Below, in pieces: positions 11,234 through 18,526 of a DNA stretch of 41,965 nucleotides; the first letter of the stretch is position 1; each line of letters opens with the position of its first letter. The position numbers and the translations under genes are program-made. The stretch lies in NCBI RefSeq assembly GCF_013464485.1, contig NZ_RAUX01000015.1, positions 79,816-121,780 on the forward strand, written 5' to 3'. The notes below the pieces were generated by a model that saw nothing but the letters and a program-made list of their open reading frames with translations, was not told where the DNA came from and searched no databases. This stretch comes from Stenotrophomonas maltophilia (GTDB taxonomy: Bacteria > Pseudomonadota > Gammaproteobacteria > Xanthomonadales > Xanthomonadaceae).

Positions 11234-12583
11234 TCAGTCCCGCCCCGCTGCAGCCGAAGCGGGGGCCACCTGCAGCGGCACCGACAGCCACGCGTCCTCG
11301 ACAGCGCCGCGGGAAGGCGAACGTCGCGGCACCTGCAGGCGACGGCCATCGGCCGACAGCTGCGGTGCCCGAACGGGCGAGCGGAACTGGGCCGGCAGCC
11401 GCTGCAGCGCATCCACCGGGCCATCCGCCTGCTGGCGCAGCCAACGCTGCGCTGCCAGCAGGCGCAGCATCGCAGCGGCATCCTGCGTGCGTGACGAATA
11501 GGCAGGATAGACCGGCGCGGCGATATCGGTCAGCACGCAGCCCATGATGTTGGACAGGCAACCGAAGTCGCGCTGAGGCGGTGCCGGCACCGGCACCGGC
11601 CGATCTGCCTCCAGCGCGGCTGTCGCCGCCGCGCCGCAGGCCCACCCCATGTTTCCGGCCACGCGCGCCAGCGTGCCGTTGCGATCCAGCAACAGCGCGC
11701 TGCCGGACTCCTTCACTGATGTTTCGATTGCCGCCCGGCTCATCGCGTACTCACCCTGCATCGCGCGGCACAGGCTCTGCTCGTCGGTCCGCATCGGCTG
11801 CATCGCCAGCCCGCATTCCGCCGGCAGCGGGTGGTCAGCCGGAAGCTCAACCAGCATGTCAGCCAGCAGTTGTGCATTGGCCTGGACCAGGCTGGCGCCG
11901 ATGATGCTCTCGACCAGATAGCTGCCGCCGGGCACCAGCCGACGGCCCAACTGCAGTCCACGACAGCTCCCCCGCAGCGCACCGTCGATGTCGCCCTGCA
12001 CATAAGCCAGCGCGCGGGCACTGGTGGCATCCACCACCAGGCCATAGGCCGGCAACGGGACGAGAATGCCTTCACCCTTCGGATGGAACGGCGACACAAA
12101 GTGGTCCGCCTCGGCCAGTTGGTCCAGACGCGCATGCAGATGCTGGTGCCCCGCGTGGGCATCCACAAAGCGTTGCGGGTCGGCTCGTACCTGCGCGAGG
12201 CAGTCGGTGGCGGCCGGTCCGCAGCTGGCGTCCGGTCGTGGGCGGAGTTCTGCATGACTGGCGGTCAGATGCGTCTGGCCGCTGCCAGTCCCCCGCGGGT
12301 CGGCATCCCAGCGCCGCGCATCCTCCGCCAGCGCCTGCTCGCGCTGGCGGGCATCCAGCCCATCAAATGGCAGCGTCCACAGCAGCGCATAGCCATTGCG
12401 ACCTGTGGCGGGCAGGCGTGCCTCCAGCCGTTGCTGAGCCTGCAGCCGCGTTTCCGGCACCGGCCACATGCGCGAGGCGCACCACACCACGATGGCCAGC
12501 ACCATCAGGCCTGCCAGCGCCCAAGCCAGTCCACGCAGAATCTTCAACACAGCTTCCCTTCCATGTGTCGTTGCCACTTCCAT
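11234..12583 (-). CDS. Uncharacterised membrane-anchored protein
   Basis: 449 residues that I do not recognise as a named family. A single hydrophobic helix near the N-terminus (LRGLAWALAGLMVLAIVVWC, about residues 16-36) would anchor it with the rest outside the cytoplasm. The remainder is mostly helical with scattered cysteines (CGPAATDC, CGLAMQ, CRAMQGE, CGAAATA, CLSNIMGC), consistent with disulfides in the periplasm. The C-terminal part ends with a short beta-rich stretch. The start is the first Met; an internal GTG (VLKILRGL) is an alternative that would still keep the helix. It stands alone on the minus strand between plus-strand genes. No function is proposed. Confidence 0.75.
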   Translation of the reverse strand: MEVATTHGREAVLKILRGLAWALAGLMVLAIVVWCASRMWPVPETRLQAQQRLEARLPATGRNGYALLWTLPFDGLDARQREQALAEDARRWDADPRGTGSGQTHLTASHAELRPRPDASCGPAATDCLAQVRADPQRFVDAHAGHQHLHARLDQLAEADHFVSPFHPKGEGILVPLPAYGLVVDATSARALAYVQGDIDGALRGSCRGLQLGRRLVPGGSYLVESIIGASLVQANAQLLADMLVELPADHPLPAECGLAMQPMRTDEQSLCRAMQGEYAMSRAAIETSVKESGSALLLDRNGTLARVAGNMGWACGAAATAALEADRPVPVPAPPQRDFGCLSNIMGCVLTDIAAPVYPAYSSRTQDAAAMLRLLAAQRWLRQQADGPVDALQRLPAQFRSPVRAPQLSADGRRLQVPRRSPSRGAVEDAWLSVPLQVAPASAAAGRD

Positions 12584-12613
12584 CCCCCAGCGTAATCGAC
12601 CCGCACTGACCGC

Positions 12614-12619
12614 TACAAT
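12614..12619 (+). promoter_or_regulatory. Candidate -10 box for the DUF502 gene
   Basis: TACAAT ends seven bases before the ATG at 12626. If it is used, transcription would begin at or next to the start codon, giving a leaderless message. There is no clear TTGACA-type -35 at the usual distance and no ribosome binding site between the box and the ATG. The assignment is from pattern only. Confidence 0.4.
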
Positions 12620-12625
12620 GCGCGC

Positions 12626-13309
12626 ATGTCGCTCGAAGCCCCCGCCCTGGTTCCCCGCCCGTCCCTGCAGCGCCTGTTCCTGACCGGCCTGCTGACCCTG
12701 CTGCCGATCTGGCTGACCTGGGTCGTGGTCAAGTTCGTGTTCGTGCTGCTATCGGGCATTTCCAGCCCGCTGGTGGTGCCGCTTTCCGAGCAGATCGCGA
12801 CCAGCTTCCCGCATTACCTGGGCTGGGTTCGCGCCGAATGGATCCAGGACACCATCGCGCTGCTGGCCACCCTGCTGGTGATCCTGGCGGTAGGCGTGGC
12901 CAGCCGCCGTGTGCTCGGCCAGCGCCTGCTGCGCTGGGTCGGCGCGGTCATCAAGCGCATTCCGCTGGCCAGCATCATCTACGACAGCGCCAAGAAGCTG
13001 CTGGACATGCTGCAGACCGAGCCGGGCAGTACCCAGCGCGTGGTGCTGATCGACTTTCCGCACCGCGACATGAAATCGGTCGGCCTGGTCACCCGCGTGA
13101 TCAAGGAACACGGCACCGACCGTGAGTTGGCCGCGGTGTATGTGCCGACCACCCCGAACCCGACCTCGGGCTATCTGGAAATCGTGCCGGTGGAGCTGCT
13201 GACTCCCACCGACTGGACCGTCGACCAGGCCATGAGCTTCATCATTTCCGGCGGCGCCGTCGCACCGTCCAGCGTGCCGTTCACCCGCGCCGGCGAACGC
13301 GCCGAATGA
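12626..13309 (+). CDS. DUF502 inner-membrane protein
   Basis: 227 residues with two membrane helices (about 17-50, LFLTGLLTLLPIWLTWVVVK, and about 75-95, ATLLVILAVGVASRRVLGQR) and a conserved soluble part containing PLASIIYDSAKKLLDML and VYVPTTPNPTSGYLEIVP. These are signatures of DUF502, a widespread bacterial family without an agreed role. The stop overlaps the next start (ATGA at 13306-13309), so it is translationally coupled to the queuosine-precursor transporter gene. A -10-like TACAAT lies just upstream of the start. Confidence 0.9.
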   Translation: MSLEAPALVPRPSLQRLFLTGLLTLLPIWLTWVVVKFVFVLLSGISSPLVVPLSEQIATSFPHYLGWVRAEWIQDTIALLATLLVILAVGVASRRVLGQRLLRWVGAVIKRIPLASIIYDSAKKLLDMLQTEPGSTQRVVLIDFPHRDMKSVGLVTRVIKEHGTDRELAAVYVPTTPNPTSGYLEIVPVELLTPTDWTVDQAMSFIISGGAVAPSSVPFTRAGERAE

Positions 13310-14091
13310 CCCCGGCGCCGATCGAGCGCCCGCTGCAGGACCGGGCGGTGCTGCTGTTCATCGTGCTGGCCGCGTTCTTCTGCGGCAACGCGGTGCTGGC
13401 CGAGCTGATCGGGGTGAAGATCTTCGCGCTGGAAGACACTCTGGGCATTGCGCCGCTGAACTGGAACCTGTTCGGCCAGACCGGTTCGCTCAGCTTCACC
13501 GCCGGCACGCTGCTGTGGCCGGTGGTGTTCATCATGACCGACACCATCAACGAGTTCTTCGGCAAGCGCGGTGTGCGCTTCATCTCGTGGCTGGCGGTGG
13601 TGCTGATCGGCTACGGCTTCCTGTTCGCCTTCGCAGCCATATCGCTGGCGCCGGCCAGCTGGTGGGTCACCTCGATGAATGGCCACGGCGTGCCCGACTA
13701 CCAAGCCGCGTTTGCCGCCGTGTTCGGCCAGGGCATGTGGACCATCGCCGGTTCGCTGGTGGCATTCCTGCTCGGCCAGCTGATCGACGTCGCAGTGTTC
13801 CACCGCATCCGCCAGGCCACCGGCGAACGCCACGTGTGGCTGCGCGCGACCGGTTCGACCGCGATCTCGCAGGTGGTAGACAGCTTCGTGGTGATCTGGA
13901 TCGCCTTCGTGCTGGGCCCGCAGCATTGGCCGACCTCGTTGTTCCTGGCGGTCAGCAGCGTCAATTACGTCTACAAGATGGGCTTTGCGATCGCGCTGAT
14001 TCCGTTGCTGTACCTGATGCGACGTGCAATCACCGGTTATCTGGGCGTTGATCGCGCCGCTGCGCTGCGCGCGGCCGCAGCGGCTGACTGA
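13306..14091 (+). CDS. yhhQ: Queuosine precursor transporter (YhhQ/DUF165)
   Basis: 261-residue membrane protein of the YhhQ (VUT/DUF165) family. In E. coli the homologue imports preQ0/preQ1, used to make the tRNA wobble base queuosine. Visible marks are six or so hydrophobic segments, the acidic DTINEFFGKR turn, GQLIDVAVFHRIR, and RATGSTAISQVVDSFVVIWI, which carries conserved polar residues inside a helix. The start overlaps the DUF502 stop by four bases. No preQ1 riboswitch-like leader is possible in this arrangement. Identification is by family resemblance. Confidence 0.92.
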   Translation: MTPAPIERPLQDRAVLLFIVLAAFFCGNAVLAELIGVKIFALEDTLGIAPLNWNLFGQTGSLSFTAGTLLWPVVFIMTDTINEFFGKRGVRFISWLAVVLIGYGFLFAFAAISLAPASWWVTSMNGHGVPDYQAAFAAVFGQGMWTIAGSLVAFLLGQLIDVAVFHRIRQATGERHVWLRATGSTAISQVVDSFVVIWIAFVLGPQHWPTSLFLAVSSVNYVYKMGFAIALIPLLYLMRRAITGYLGVDRAAALRAAAAAD

Positions 14092-14185
14092 AGACCCAGC
14101 GGCCGAAAGCTGACTGTGCCTTCACGCTGGCCGTACGCGGCCGGATCGTGCAAGCTCCACGGTCTGTGTTCCACGGAAGCCCCTG

Positions 14186-16126
14186 ATGCCGCATCCCACC
14201 CGCGCCCTGGCCGCTGCCATCGCCGCGTTGTTCCTGTTCAGCGCCATGCCATCGGCCGAAGCAGCGAAGAAGAAGGCCAGCCGTCCTGCCGCTGCGCAGA
14301 CCCGTCAGGCCGCCAAGCCCAAGGCCAGGCCCGCCCGCGCCACCGTCCCGGCCCGCGGCAGTTCGGCGCGCCGCGCCGCGCCACGTCCAGTCGCACCAGC
14401 CCGTGCCGTTCCCAAGCAAGTACAGCTGGAGCGCCTGTATGACGAATACTGGGACGCCTCGATGCGGTTGAACCCGCTGCAGGCCACCTTCCAGGGTGAA
14501 CCGCGCTACAACGACCAGCTTCCCAACATCCTGTCCGCCGCCTGGCGCCAGCAATCACACGACTTCACCACCGAGTGGCTGGGCAAGGTCGAAAAGGTCG
14601 GCAGTGACGGCCTGCAGGGCCAGGACCTGCTCAGCTACGAAATCTTCGTGCACGACGCCCGCGCCTCGCTGGCCGCCGAGCGCTATCCGAGCTGGATGAT
14701 GCCGATCAGCCAGTACTACAACATCGGCAGCATCATGGCGATCCTCGGCGCCGGTGCCGGCGCGCAGCCGTTCAACACCGTGCAAGACTACGACACCTGG
14801 TCGCGCCGTTCGCTGGGTATTCCCGAGCTGTTCGACCAGGCCATCGACAACATGCGCCAGGGCGTGAAGGCCGGCGTGGTGCAACCGCGCGACCTGATGG
14901 AAAAGGTGCTGCCGCAGTTGGATGCGGTGATCAAGCCCACCGCCGAAGAGAGCATCTTCTGGTCGCCGATCCGCACCATGCCGAACACGATTGCGGCCGA
15001 AGACAAGGCACGCATCAGCGCCGAATACAAGCGCATGATCGAACTGCGCATCATGCCGGCCTACCGCGCCCTGCGCGGCTTCATCGCCACCGAATACCTG
15101 CCCGCAACGCGCACCAGCAGCGGCCTGGGCGCACTGCCCGACGGCCGGGCCTGGTACGCCAACCTGATTGTGCAGACCACCGCCAGCGACCAGACCGCCA
15201 CGCAGCTGCATGCGCTGGGCGAGCAACGCGTGCAGGAACTGCAGGCACAGATCGCCACGGTGATGAAGGACGCCAAGCTGCGCGGCACGCCGTCCAAGCT
15301 GCTGCGCAGCATGCGCAATGATCGCCAGTTCCAGTACAGCGATGCCAATGCACTGATCAGCCGCTACCGCCAGGTGCAGCAGCAGGTCAACGTGCGCCTG
15401 CCGCAGGTGCTCGATACGCTGCCGAAATCCGCACTGGAAGTGCGTGCGGTGGAACCGGAACGTGCGCTGACCGCCGCCGCTGCCGCCTACCAGCCCTCGC
15501 CGGCCGAGCAGCCGGGTGTGCTGTACATCAACACCCGCGACCTGCCCAGCCGCAAGCGCTGGAGCGTGCCGGTGCAGTACCTGCATGAAGCGATTCCCGG
15601 CCATCACGTGCAACTGGGGCTGCAGCAGGAGCTGGCCAAGCTGCCGCGCTTCCGTCGCCTCGGTGGCGATCTTGCGTTCGTCGAAGGCTGGGGCCTGTAC
15701 GCCGAAACGCTGGGCGAAGACCTCGGCATCTACACCGATCCCTACGACCGTATCGGCTACCTGTACTCACGCCTGCTGCGCGCCGCGCGCGTTGTCGCCG
15801 ACACCGGCGTCAATGCACAGGGCTGGAGCAAGCAGCAGGCCGTGGCCTACCTGCAGAAGACGGTGGACATGAGCAGCGATGATGCCAACGCTGAAGTCGA
15901 GCGGATCATGGCCCAGCCCGGCCAGGCACTTTCGAACGTCGCCGGCCTGACTACCATCGTTGCCCTGCGCGACAAGGCCAAGGCACGCCAGGGTGCAGCC
16001 TTCGATCTGCGCCGCTTCCATGCAGAACTGCTGAAGGACGGCTCGATGCCGCTGGACGTGCTGGACCGCAAGATGGAACGCTGGATGGCGCAGCCCGCCA
16101 GCGCCACACCTGCCCCTTCACCCTGA
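14186..16126 (+). CDS. Secreted DUF885 peptidase-like protein
   Basis: 646 residues. A signal peptide (about 1-27) is followed by a Lys/Arg/Ala/Pro-rich linker (about 28-75) and a long helical domain of DUF885. The conserved motif HEAIPGHH lies at residues 467-474, followed by a Glu in VEGWGLYAE about 30 residues later. This pattern is consistent with a zinc metallopeptidase, although the spacing differs from classical HExxH. It should act in the periplasm or be lipid-independent secreted. The serine hydrolase gene follows 16 bp downstream, so the two are probably co-transcribed. Substrate unknown. Confidence 0.9.
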   Translation: MPHPTRALAAAIAALFLFSAMPSAEAAKKKASRPAAAQTRQAAKPKARPARATVPARGSSARRAAPRPVAPARAVPKQVQLERLYDEYWDASMRLNPLQATFQGEPRYNDQLPNILSAAWRQQSHDFTTEWLGKVEKVGSDGLQGQDLLSYEIFVHDARASLAAERYPSWMMPISQYYNIGSIMAILGAGAGAQPFNTVQDYDTWSRRSLGIPELFDQAIDNMRQGVKAGVVQPRDLMEKVLPQLDAVIKPTAEESIFWSPIRTMPNTIAAEDKARISAEYKRMIELRIMPAYRALRGFIATEYLPATRTSSGLGALPDGRAWYANLIVQTTASDQTATQLHALGEQRVQELQAQIATVMKDAKLRGTPSKLLRSMRNDRQFQYSDANALISRYRQVQQQVNVRLPQVLDTLPKSALEVRAVEPERALTAAAAAYQPSPAEQPGVLYINTRDLPSRKRWSVPVQYLHEAIPGHHVQLGLQQELAKLPRFRRLGGDLAFVEGWGLYAETLGEDLGIYTDPYDRIGYLYSRLLRAARVVADTGVNAQGWSKQQAVAYLQKTVDMSSDDANAEVERIMAQPGQALSNVAGLTTIVALRDKAKARQGAAFDLRRFHAELLKDGSMPLDVLDRKMERWMAQPASATPAPSP

Positions 16127-16142
16127 CCCTTCCGGAGTCACC

Positions 16143-17213
16143 ATGCGCCCTGCCGTCGCCCTGTTCGCCATCGTGCTGGGCCTGCTGCCACTGGCGAGCT
16201 CCGCCGCTCCGGTACTGACCCCACCGGATGCCGGCATCGACGGCCTGATGCAGGCCTACGACGGCCAGGTGCCCGGCGCTGCAGTGCTGGTCCTGCACGA
16301 CGGGCAACCGGTGTTCCGTCGCGGCTATGGTCTGGCGGTGGTGGAAGACGGTACTGCAGTGACCGCCGCCAGCAACTTCCGGCTGGCATCGGTCAGCAAG
16401 CAGTTCACCGCTGCGGCGGTGCTGCTGCTGGTGGAAGACGGCCGGCTAGGGCTGGACCAGCCGGTGCGGCGCTGGCTTCCGGAACTGCCGCAGGCCGCAG
16501 CGGCCATCACCCTGCGCCAGCTGCTGTCGCATACCAGCGGCCTGCTCGACTACGAAGACCTGATGGACCCGGCGGACACACGGCAGGTACACGATGCCGA
16601 TGTGCTGGCCCTGCTGTCGCGCGAGGACCGCCTGAACTTCGCACCCGGTACGCAGTACCGCTACAGCAACAGCGGCTATGCACTGCTCGCGCTCATCATC
16701 GGCCGCGCTTCCGGCCAGGATTTCGCCGCCTTCCTGCAGCAGCGCATCTTCGCGCCGCTGGGCATGGCCCACACCCTGGCCCACCAGGACGGTATTGATA
16801 CGGTGGCCGCACGTGTCTATGGCTACAGCTGGATCGACGGCCGCTGGCAGCGCACCGACCAGAGCACCACCAGCGCCGTGCTCGGGGACGGCGGCATCTA
16901 TTCCTCGCTGGACGATCTCGCCCGCTGGGATGCCGCGCTGTATGACGACCGCCTGCTGTCGAAGGCTTCGCGCCGCGCGATGTTCAGCCCGGCCACGAAC
17001 ACATCGGAACCGGACGTGCCGAATTACGGTTTCGGCTGGCGCCTGAACGGCCCGGTGCAATGGCACAGCGGCGAGAGCATCGGCTTCCGCAACGTGATCG
17101 TGCGCCACCCGGAAAAGCACCTGACTGTGATCGTGCTGACCAACCGCAACGATCCCGAACCCTATCCGCTGGCGCAGAAGATCGCCCAGCGCTGGCTGGA
17201 CACCCTGCAATGA
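16143..17213 (+). CDS. Secreted serine hydrolase, class C beta-lactamase fold
   Basis: 356 residues: signal peptide about 1-21, then a serine beta-lactamase/transpeptidase-type domain. The nucleophile motif SVSK (Ser83, Lys86), the YSN motif (Tyr174 to Asn176) and a late HSG motif (WHSGESIGFRN) match the three active-site boxes of penicillin-binding-protein-like esterases of family S12. Such proteins hydrolyse D-amino-acid peptides or esters; true beta-lactamase activity is not implied. It follows the DUF885 gene by 16 bp and overlaps the VOC gene by four bases (ATGA), so the three look like one operon. Confidence 0.92.
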   Translation: MRPAVALFAIVLGLLPLASSAAPVLTPPDAGIDGLMQAYDGQVPGAAVLVLHDGQPVFRRGYGLAVVEDGTAVTAASNFRLASVSKQFTAAAVLLLVEDGRLGLDQPVRRWLPELPQAAAAITLRQLLSHTSGLLDYEDLMDPADTRQVHDADVLALLSREDRLNFAPGTQYRYSNSGYALLALIIGRASGQDFAAFLQQRIFAPLGMAHTLAHQDGIDTVAARVYGYSWIDGRWQRTDQSTTSAVLGDGGIYSSLDDLARWDAALYDDRLLSKASRRAMFSPATNTSEPDVPNYGFGWRLNGPVQWHSGESIGFRNVIVRHPEKHLTVIVLTNRNDPEPYPLAQKIAQRWLDTLQ

Positions 17214-17614
17214 CCCCCGGTTCCGACGCCCTGCTGGGCATCCACCACGCTGCGCTGATCTGCAGCGACTACGCACGCTCGAAGGACTTCTACGTGCGCA
17301 TCCTCGGCCTGCGCGTGCTGGCCGAGAACCACCGCACCGCGCGCGACTCCTGGAAGCTGGACCTGGCCCTGCCCGACGGCGGCCAGCTGGAACTGTTCTC
17401 CTTCCCCGCGCCGCCGCCCCGGCCCAGCCGCCCCGAAGCCCAGGGCCTGCGCCACCTCGCGTTCCGCGTGGCTGCACTGGAACCCTTCATCCAGCGCCTG
17501 GCCGCGCATGGCGTCGCCTGCGAACCGATCCGCGTGGACGAGTACACCGGCCGCCGTTTCACCTTTTTCGCCGATCCGGATGGCCTGCCGCTGGAGCTGT
17601 ACGAGGTAGGTTGA
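17210..17614 (+). CDS. VOC-family metalloprotein, YaeR-like
   Basis: 134-residue vicinal-oxygen-chelate protein close to YaeR (glyoxalase-like). Metal ligands are suggested by IHHAALICSDYARSKDFY at the start, HLAFRV in the middle and FADPDGLPLELYE at the end, giving His, His and Glu positions. The exact reaction is unknown. Translation is coupled to the serine hydrolase (ATGA overlap at 17210-17213), which fixes the start. A repeat-rich gap of 366 bp follows. Confidence 0.9.
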   Translation: MTPGSDALLGIHHAALICSDYARSKDFYVRILGLRVLAENHRTARDSWKLDLALPDGGQLELFSFPAPPPRPSRPEAQGLRHLAFRVAALEPFIQRLAAHGVACEPIRVDEYTGRRFTFFADPDGLPLELYEVG

Positions 17615-17633
17615 GCGTTTTTCAATCGAGATT

Positions 17634-17657
17634 CATCCATGCACGGCATGGATCTAC
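17634..17657 (-). repeat. GTAG-type REP palindrome (SMAG-like)
   Basis: On the minus strand this reads GTAG followed by ATCCATGCCGTGCATGGAT, a stem headed by the GTAG tetranucleotide that defines the Stenotrophomonas REP family. It lies 20 bp after the VOC gene and could protect the 3' end of the operon message. It directly abuts the composite repeat that begins at 17659. Confidence 0.75.
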
Positions 17658-17658
17658 A

Positions 17659-17893
17659 GTGTCGACCAAGGTCGACACCCACCAACAGCAGACCATGCCA
17701 TTCCGGCAGATCGCAGGACTCTGTCGAAGGCGGGGTGGGTCCGGTTGCGGGGGCGTGAGCCGCATGGATGCGGCGACCGAGCTTACATGGACGTACTTGC
17801 AGCGGCCCCCGCAACCGGACCCACCCCGCCATCCCGCGGAATGCTGGCTGTTGCTGTTACCTTCGCCTCTGCGGGTGCAGGGCGCAGCCCTGC
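17659..17893. repeat. Composite long-stem repeat, copy A
   Basis: Fills most of the 366-bp gap 17615-17980, where no gene is seen. Parts in order: 20-bp palindrome GTGTCGACC-AA-GGTCGACAC (17659-17678); 50-base spacer ending CTGTCGAA; perfect 26-bp inverted arms (17729-17754 with 17805-17830) enclosing a 50-base loop that contains CCGCATGGATGCGG; a tract with GGCTGTTGCTGTT; and a terminal hairpin GCAGGGC-GCA-GCCCTGC (17877-17893). The same parts in the same order occur twice at 34939-35448. As RNA the 26-bp stem would be very stable. It may terminate the upstream operon, form an attenuator or be a mobile REP-type element; which is unknown. Confidence 0.8.
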
Positions 17894-17980
17894 AAAGCCC
17901 CCCCTTTCCCATACCCCGCCGAATGGGTATACAGTCGACCGGTACCGGCATCGTGCCGGAATGAACCCTGGGAGGGGACC

Positions 17981-18424
17981 ATGCGCAAGACCTTCAAGAC
18001 CCTGCTGCTGGCATTGCCGCTGTGCCTGGCCGCGCTCTCGGCGCAGGCCGCCGATGGCGCCGCCGGCCGCTGGAAGACCATCGACGACAAGACCGGCAAG
18101 GTGAAGTCGATCGTCGAGATCAGTCAGGCCGCCAACGGCACGCTGACCGGCAAGGTGGTCGACATCCTGCACTCGGACAAGGGCCCGAACCCGGTCTGTG
18201 ACGGCTGTGAAGGCGCCAACAGGAACAAGCCTGTGAAGGGCATGACCATCCTCTGGAACCTGAAGGCCGACGGCGCCAACAAGTGGTCCGGCGGCACCAT
18301 CCTCGATCCGGCCAATGGCAAGACCTACAAGTCGAAGATGGAACTGCAGCCCGGCGGCACCAAGCTGGACGTGTCCGGCTGCATCGCCTTCATCTGCCGC
18401 GCGCAGACCTGGCAGCGCGAGTAA
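17981..18424 (+). CDS. Exported DUF2147 protein
   Basis: 147 residues with a signal peptide (about 1-23, ending SAQAA) and a DUF2147 domain (GRWKTIDDKTGKVKSIVEI, then CDGCEG, GMTILWNLK and the C-terminal CIAFICRAQTW). The family is exported and beta-barrel-like with no settled role; some members sit near envelope or fatty-acid genes. A strong ribosome binding site (GGAGGGGACC directly before the ATG) decides the start. It is preceded by composite repeat A and followed about 100 bp later by metG. Confidence 0.92.
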   Translation: MRKTFKTLLLALPLCLAALSAQAADGAAGRWKTIDDKTGKVKSIVEISQAANGTLTGKVVDILHSDKGPNPVCDGCEGANRNKPVKGMTILWNLKADGANKWSGGTILDPANGKTYKSKMELQPGGTKLDVSGCIAFICRAQTWQRE

Positions 18425-18526
18425 GCGCCCCGGCCCCCGCTTCATCCCCGTGACCCGGCCCCGGCCGGGTCACCTCGTTGCGGGCATGCGATACTCTGCG
18501 GTTCCCCTCGGCTTCACCCCGCGACC

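Noticed and set aside
16143-17213. True beta-lactamase (AmpC) as the identity of the serine hydrolase
   Set aside because: SVSK and YSN fit the wider S12 esterase/peptidase group. The KTG box is HSG here and no ampR-like gene is adjacent, so a resistance call is not supported.
17611-17964. Open frames inside the 366-bp gap after the VOC gene
   Set aside because: They are translations of composite repeat A. The same kind of frame arises from copies B and C, without ribosome sites.
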